NCBI GenBank assembly: GCA_027922465.2
Contig: BQMF02000474.1
Coordinates: 248,001 to 312,000 of the forward strand
Direction: 5' to 3'
Source of the DNA: Turritopsis dohrnii
Lineage: Eukaryota; Cnidaria; Hydrozoa; Anthoathecata; Oceaniidae
Length of the DNA stretch: 64,000 nt
Positions within the stretch are counted from its first letter, which is position 1. Each line of letters opens with the position of its first letter. Of the stretch, positions 59,806 to 64,000 are shown piece after piece. Made by a program: the position numbers and the translations under genes. The notes below the pieces were generated by a model, which was not told the DNA's origin, made no database searches, and worked only from the letters and a program-made list of their open reading frames with translations.

Positions 59806-60450
59806 ATGATAGAATATATCAACTTTATATTATTAAGCATACTGCTGATCTCGCTATTTTACTTTTATTTTGTGTTAAAAAAATACCTCTCTCTAATAAA
59901 AATGGCGGAAACAGCGATCAATAATTTAATCAACCAGAGTTATGATGTTCCGGGTAAATTTCCACCTTCAGATGGTAAAAGACAAAAATTACTCGAGTGT
60001 GTCTTAACCGGTAATAGCAAGCTATACTTAGGGAAAATGTACACGGAAGAGCAGATTAACAAACTCAAAGATGAAAAGGTAGAAGAACTTTTTAGTATCT
60101 ATGAAGCTAAACTATCAGGTCAATGGGGGAAATCCTTGGGGAAATCACTCATACGCATTTATTCGAGGGGGGCTTGTACAATGTTAGGAATAGACAATCA
60201 AGAAGCGCTGAGCAATGACTTGGAAGCTGACCCCTCCTTAAACTCTGCTCTTCAAAGATTTGCATGTGGCTTATATTATAAATACGGTCCATTATTAGCA
60301 CCACTCAGTGTTGGACTTATTACCGGGAAGCATTATGTCAATGAAAGATATTTAAATAAATCCGATGATAATATAAATACAGTTGATAATAAAAATGTCA
60401 GAAGAACAGACTCCCATTCAAGTGACAACGAAGAACCCAAAAAAGGTTGA
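59806..60450 (+). CDS. Virus-element protein, possible N-terminal membrane segment
   Basis: 214 residues, not recognised. Residues 6-25 are strongly hydrophobic (NFILLSILLISLFYFYFVL). A second ATG at 59902 (MAETAINN) would give a soluble 182-residue form, so the start is uncertain. The middle is helical (TEEQINKLKDEKVEELFSI), the C terminus hydrophilic. Its end overlaps the next gene by 68 bp. Confidence 0.7.
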   Translation: MIEYINFILLSILLISLFYFYFVLKKYLSLIKMAETAINNLINQSYDVPGKFPPSDGKRQKLLECVLTGNSKLYLGKMYTEEQINKLKDEKVEELFSIYEAKLSGQWGKSLGKSLIRIYSRGACTMLGIDNQEALSNDLEADPSLNSALQRFACGLYYKYGPLLAPLSVGLITGKHYVNERYLNKSDDNINTVDNKNVRRTDSHSSDNEEPKKG

Positions 60451-60739
60451 AGCGGGTAAGAAGTTGGCGGAATACAACCGTAAAAAACGAGAACAATTAA
60501 AACAAGTGTCACCTCAAAAAGAAATGGAGAAGCCTCAGGCTTCTCTCACCAAACCAAATGAACAACCTATGAACTACACCTATGGTGTAGGTGGAATAAT
60601 AGCTCTCGGTTTAGTTGGTGGATTTGCTTATTTTGTGTATAAAAAGAAAGAGCAAATATTACCCCGTGGGTCACCATCCACCCCCCTTCCACAAAAATCT
60701 AAAATACCAGTGAAAATCAATAAACATGAAATGGAATAA
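60383..60739 (+). CDS. Small single-span membrane protein
   Basis: 118 residues; the start is more likely the ATG at 60395 (MSEEQTPI). A basic, helical first half (KKVEAGKKLAEYNRKKREQ), one transmembrane segment (VGGIIALGLVGGFAYFVY) and a proline-rich tail. No family recognised. It overlaps the preceding gene. Confidence 0.65.
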   Translation: MIIKMSEEQTPIQVTTKNPKKVEAGKKLAEYNRKKREQLKQVSPQKEMEKPQASLTKPNEQPMNYTYGVGGIIALGLVGGFAYFVYKKKEQILPRGSPSTPLPQKSKIPVKINKHEME

Positions 60740-60766
60740 AAAGAAAAAAATGTATATATAACAAAC

Positions 60767-61036
60767 ATGGACAAGAAAAGTATCATCAACGATTTATATC
60801 ATGCATCAGTCGTCTGCGTTTTCGCTATCGGCTACTCTATGCTAGGAAAAAAGGTATTAAAAATGACACCTCCCTCTATTCAAAAGTTCGACTTGGAAGA
60901 TATAGGAAAACTAGTTGCCCTTATTGCCGCTAGTGAAGTGACAAAGGACTACTTAATCAAACAAAAGATTTTACCTGAAAATATCAATACATTAAAATAT
61001 AAAATTATCTTTCAAATCATAAAACTAAAAAACTAA
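60767..61036 (+). CDS. Small virus-element protein with a hydrophobic N terminus
   Basis: 89 residues; HASVVCVFAIGYSMLGKKVL may insert in a membrane. The last 17 codons lie in the left arm of a long inverted repeat (60988-61100), so its C terminus was probably shaped by a rearrangement. Confidence 0.6.
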   Translation: MDKKSIINDLYHASVVCVFAIGYSMLGKKVLKMTPPSIQKFDLEDIGKLVALIAASEVTKDYLIKQKILPENINTLKYKIIFQIIKLKN

Positions 61037-61100
61037 AATGAGTACATTTAGTTTTAGTTTTAGTTTTATGATTTGAAAGATAATTTTATATTTTAATGTA
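60988..61100. repeat. Long palindrome spanning a gene end
   Basis: TACATTAAAATATAAAATTA... at 60988-61038 pairs with 61046-61100, with arms of about 51-55 bp, an expanded (AGTTTT)n in the right arm and a spacer of a few bases. It spans the stop codon at 61034-61036. Confidence 0.9.
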
Positions 61101-61183
61101 CCTTGCTCTGGTCTTTTACCTTACCATTGAGCACTCTGCAAACATTGGTTCAACATTGAAAATATCAATATCAATATCTAAAT

Positions 61184-61606
61184 ATGGCTTCTATCGCAAT
61201 GATGTTGGGTGGAGCTTTGGCTAACGCTTTGGCTTTCACAGGATCAAGCTATCTGTTTTCAAGTTTATCCAAAGACAGAATCGATAAGGAAAGAAAACGT
61301 CATGATTTGGCCATAGAAAAATTACAAAAAGCACAGATTGAATGGCAGCAAAAACGACAGGAAAGGATCGATTTCATCAATAAGCAGCTCATGCTCGAAA
61401 AGAAGGCTGATTCAAAATTCGTAGAACTAAATGATGCAATGAGAGAGTACAATAGTGTATTTAGTAATCATCTTGAACCGCTACCACGAGAGCCTGTATT
61501 GAGCGACTTTTATACACCGAGTCATGATCAACATGAAAGGGAATTGGCTTTTATAGCTATGAGTATGCTCGGAATTGGTGGAATTGTGTGGTATTTTGAA
61601 AGATAA
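61184..61606 (+). CDS. Virus-element protein with coiled coil and two hydrophobic ends
   Basis: 140 residues. A glycine/alanine-rich hydrophobic N terminus (MLGGALANALAFTGSSYLF), then a long charged helix (KERKRHDLAIEKLQKAQIEW) continuing through DFINKQL, a short proline-rich part (EPLPREPVLSDFY) and a hydrophobic C terminus (AMSMLGIGGIVWYF). No family name known to me. A virion or membrane scaffold role is possible. Confidence 0.7.
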   Translation: MASIAMMLGGALANALAFTGSSYLFSSLSKDRIDKERKRHDLAIEKLQKAQIEWQQKRQERIDFINKQLMLEKKADSKFVELNDAMREYNSVFSNHLEPLPREPVLSDFYTPSHDQHERELAFIAMSMLGIGGIVWYFER

Positions 61607-61634
61607 AATGTATATTCAATTTGAGTACAAAAAT

Positions 61635-61659
61635 TATGTTACACGTATCGTGTAACATA
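61635..61659. terminator. Perfect hairpin between convergent genes
   Basis: TATGTTACACG and CGTGTAACATA form 11-bp perfect arms around TAT. It lies exactly between the stops at 61606 (plus) and 61677 (minus), where it would act for both strands. Confidence 0.6.
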
Positions 61660-61676
61660 TATACACACTCAGATGG

Positions 61677-62966
61677 TTACCGTCTAGTCACGAGGTACGT
61701 ATAGATCATCCATCCAACCCCTACAATCAGAGCCCATAAATTTTGACTCAACCAACCTACAACTTCTTTTGCTCTAGTGAGTATCCACGATACGATAGAT
61801 CCAATTATTCCTGGTAAAGCTTCTGCCGCTTTAGATGCTAATCTACCTAGAAGTGATGCTAACGCTTTTAGTTTATTTTTTATCCATTCCTTTGCATCGT
61901 CCTTTTTATCACCACCTTTGTCAGGATTTTGTGAAGAGTTTCCAGCTGCTGATGGTAACAAAGCTTCCACAAGGACACCGATAGCCATACCAAACGCTGT
62001 CAGAATGCTAACGATTGTTATACCTTGTTCACGGAATAGTGTTCGTATCCTTTCACCTAATGAGGTATCTTTGTCGAGGACTTTAGCAATGGTTTCTTTG
62101 ATGCTCGTAACTTGACTGTTTAATTTACCTTTGAGAATATCAATGTTCTCTTTCCTAGCTTTCAACTCTTCACGTAATCCATCCATTCTCTCTTCAACCT
62201 CTTTTCGTTGTTCGTCCGTGTATGTTGCATCGTTTTCCATCTCCTCCAACTTGTTTTTCTCTCGATCGATATGCTGTTCTATTCGAACCTTTTTCGCAAC
62301 CTCTTCCTGAAGTCCTCCTCGTATGTTTCTCAGCGCCTTATCCAATCCTAACAACTCTCGCACAGGATATTCAAATAGATCGCCGGTCTGAGTCATTTCA
62401 TGATCGACAGATTGTTGTCTAAGCGTTGAAATTAAATCTTCCGTACTATTTGCAATGTTCCCCGTAATTTCCTCAAGCTCTACATCACTCGATTTTGTGA
62501 TTTTAGATGATGAAGGGAGTTCTTCTTGTATTTTGTTTAACATAACTGCTTGTCGTGCTGTTATTTTACCAATAGGTATATCAAACCCTAATTTACGTAA
62601 CCCCTCCTTACCCAATATATCAGCTATAGTACCGGTAGCCCTTAGTATTCCATCTCTCTTCGTCAATGGATCGCTACTGTCTTTGTAGTATAATTTACCT
62701 TCTCTGATTTCAAACAGATCGGTATGTTTGGAATTAGGTTTTTCCTGATTGAGGCTTTCAGATAATCTATCATACAGCCCTTCAACTAGTTCTTTCAAAA
62801 CTCTAGTATTCAGACTGTGACCACCAAATGATGTTTCTCGGTCACCTGATGTATGTATCTGTGCACCCGTACGATCACCGGTCGGTATGAGAGGAAACAT
62901 CTCATCGGTTGTTTCATCCGTCGTCATCCCATGTTCTCCAAAGGGGTCAATATCAATGTCTGCCAT
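61677..62966 (-). CDS. Large coiled-coil membrane protein of the virus element
   Basis: 429 residues. An acidic N terminus (MADIDIDPFGEHGMTTDETT) is followed by a globular part (KLGFDIPIGKITARQAVML) and a long coiled coil with many E/K heptads (VAKKVRIEQHIDREKNKLEE). Then come a hydrophobic helix (ITIVSILTAFGMAIGVLVEA) and a C-terminal pair of hydrophobic segments ending LIVGVGWMIYTYLVTRR. No domain recognised. The architecture resembles a membrane-anchored fibre or fusion-like scaffold, but nothing in the sequence proves it. Confidence 0.72.
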   Translation of the reverse strand: MADIDIDPFGEHGMTTDETTDEMFPLIPTGDRTGAQIHTSGDRETSFGGHSLNTRVLKELVEGLYDRLSESLNQEKPNSKHTDLFEIREGKLYYKDSSDPLTKRDGILRATGTIADILGKEGLRKLGFDIPIGKITARQAVMLNKIQEELPSSSKITKSSDVELEEITGNIANSTEDLISTLRQQSVDHEMTQTGDLFEYPVRELLGLDKALRNIRGGLQEEVAKKVRIEQHIDREKNKLEEMENDATYTDEQRKEVEERMDGLREELKARKENIDILKGKLNSQVTSIKETIAKVLDKDTSLGERIRTLFREQGITIVSILTAFGMAIGVLVEALLPSAAGNSSQNPDKGGDKKDDAKEWIKNKLKALASLLGRLASKAAEALPGIIGSIVSWILTRAKEVVGWLSQNLWALIVGVGWMIYTYLVTRR

Positions 62967-63025
62967 TTTATTTATTTATTTAGAGGATAATTTATTATTA
63001 ATTATGTTATAACATCCCTTTTAAT

Positions 63026-63754
63026 ATGAGTGTTAAAATTTATCCAAAACTACCCACTGCTCCTGAGGATTTGAATAAGCAGGAAAAGTTTAACGCAAGC
63101 GTAATAAATTCAGAATTTGAAGAGTTGATAAAACTTAAGAACAAGTTTAGCATCAAGCTCGAGAGATACAACAAGGCGATAGAACGATCGATGCTACTAA
63201 ATGCTAGCTCAAGCGCTATAACTATTGGCTCCGGCATCGGTTCAATTGCAACAGGGGCTACTATTATCGGAATACCTATTTCTGCAGGATTAGGTGGTGT
63301 AGCCTTAGCCGGCTCTATATGTACCGGACTTACCACAGCTGTCATCAAAAGATATCAAAAGAAAGTAGAAAAAGTGATAAAATTATATGATATTGTTACA
63401 TCCTCAATTTCTGTCTTCGAAACTAACATAAGTCAGGCGCTGACTGATGGGAGGATCAATTACAAAGAATTCCAGGTTTTGCAGGGAACATATTACAAAG
63501 CTTTAGAAGGACTCAGTTCTACAGATAGAAAGATGGAGACTGAAACCCAAAATCAATTACAAAAAAGTTTGATGATAGAACTCCAAAACCTGAAAAAATC
63601 CATAACCGAAAATGGTTACTATGATGTGTGGTTATGTGTTCCTCAATTTGAAAAAGTGATTAATGAAAATGAAACTTATATAAAGAGATATGATCACAAG
63701 TATATATACAGACAAAAAAGAGACAATGGAATTTCCAACAGTTGCAATATTTGA
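63026..63754 (+). CDS. Glycine-rich membrane-hairpin protein of the virus element
   Basis: 242 residues. Helical flanks (FEELIKLKNKFSIKLERYNK; VEKVIKLYDIVTSSISVFET) surround a glycine/isoleucine-rich hydrophobic hairpin at about 60-105 (GSGIGSIATGATIIGIPISA). This pattern is seen in membrane-inserting proteins, including apolipoprotein-L-like and pore-forming folds, but the resemblance is compositional only. Confidence 0.7.
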   Translation: MSVKIYPKLPTAPEDLNKQEKFNASVINSEFEELIKLKNKFSIKLERYNKAIERSMLLNASSSAITIGSGIGSIATGATIIGIPISAGLGGVALAGSICTGLTTAVIKRYQKKVEKVIKLYDIVTSSISVFETNISQALTDGRINYKEFQVLQGTYYKALEGLSSTDRKMETETQNQLQKSLMIELQNLKKSITENGYYDVWLCVPQFEKVINENETYIKRYDHKYIYRQKRDNGISNSCNI

Positions 63755-64000
63755 ACAAAACATGGAACAAACGATCATAAAGTGGAGAGAGCTACCTGAA
63801 AATGTGATTTATCATGTCAAATCTGTAGGTGAAATAGACACACCTGCATCTGAATTTGGTTCTGGAAAAGCTATGTATGCAAAGGTCCAAGACAGAACAG
63901 GAAATTTATATAAGACATGGTTGCCTGCAAGACTTTGCGTTGAGTTGAAGGATTGTCTCTGGAGTGACAAAAAAGCGTTTATCAGATCGAACGGGCTCAG
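63726..64000 (+). CDS. Unrecognised virus-element ORF, runs off the window
   Basis: The ATG at 63726 overlaps the end of the preceding gene by 29 bp. 91 codons are open to the window edge (starts MEFPTVAIFEQ; contains ELPENVIYHVKSV and KTWLPARLCVEL). It has a small beta-rich look. No family recognised. Confidence 0.6.
   Translation, partial: MEFPTVAIFEQNMEQTIIKWRELPENVIYHVKSVGEIDTPASEFGSGKAMYAKVQDRTGNLYKTWLPARLCVELKDCLWSDKKAFIRSNGL

Larger units (their letters stand above)
55576..64000. mobile_element. Integrated polinton-like/adintovirus-like DNA virus, left part
   Basis: Eleven ORFs with short spacers, no introns and no internal stops, including penton-like, major capsid and packaging ATPase genes in a row. 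Spacers are AT-rich. The left boundary lies between the tRNA-like sequence and 55576; no terminal inverted repeat was found there. DNA polymerase B, integrase, protease and the right end would lie beyond 64000. The order penton - capsid - ATPase is characteristic of polinton-like viruses. Confidence 0.82.

Overview
This is an AT-rich nuclear segment of a metazoan genome. Two host genes with animal-type sequence lie at the left end: a MAPK7/ERK5-type kinase with spliceosomal introns, and the mitochondrial ribosomal protein uL24m. The rest is almost wall-to-wall mobile DNA. The mixture of DIRS, BEL/Pao and Penelope retroelements, Helitrons, a pogo-like transposon with a HIRAN-type side ORF, and an integrated double-jelly-roll virus points to an invertebrate. 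I infer a cnidarian, possibly a hydrozoan, but that is recall of similar element mixtures and not something the sequence proves.

Layout. 1-4.8 kb: the two host genes, both on the minus strand. 4.8-9 kb: degenerate satellites and a shredded transposase. 9.0-13.2 kb: a three-level nest of DNA transposons. 13.4-17.9 kb: a recent 1.89-kb tandem duplication, one copy of which carries a TTAA-targeting MITE. 17.9-22.2 kb: a MITE and two dead LINEs. 24.3-27.9 kb: two inverted copies of a transposon family with GTGAC ends and GCGATTC subterminal repeats. 28.9-31.4 kb: a pogo-like element with a divergent HIRAN-like ORF. 31.4-37.6 kb: at least eight Helitron-type units head to tail. 38.6-50.4 kb: a small DIRS-like derivative that contains a 3' exon of an RGG protein, abutting a DIRS retrotransposon, which is itself split by a 5'-damaged BEL/Pao element. 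50.8-54.6 kb: two Penelope-like copies head to head.

55.6-64.0 kb holds the most interesting unit: the left part of an integrated polinton-like/adintovirus-like element whose reading frames are intact. It carries a penton-like protein, a double-jelly-roll-type major capsid protein and an A32/FtsK-type packaging ATPase in a row. These are followed by an 81-residue ORF that combines a PP1-docking motif with a Trp/Arg-Phe segment resembling the PPP1R15 (GADD34/CReP) core. Known viral members of that family, HSV-1 ICP34.5 and ASFV DP71L, recruit PP1 to dephosphorylate eIF2alpha and keep host translation running. Seven further ORFs follow or flank; five of them have hydrophobic membrane-like segments, and the last runs off the window. 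Convergent gene ends are separated by GTTACA hairpins, and TATAAGA repeats flank the PPP1R15-like gene. DNA polymerase, integrase and the right terminus are not in the window.

A recurring theme is elements that look complete but are broken by single in-frame stops (DIRS, BEL, Penelope), alongside a virus-like element whose visible genes are all open.
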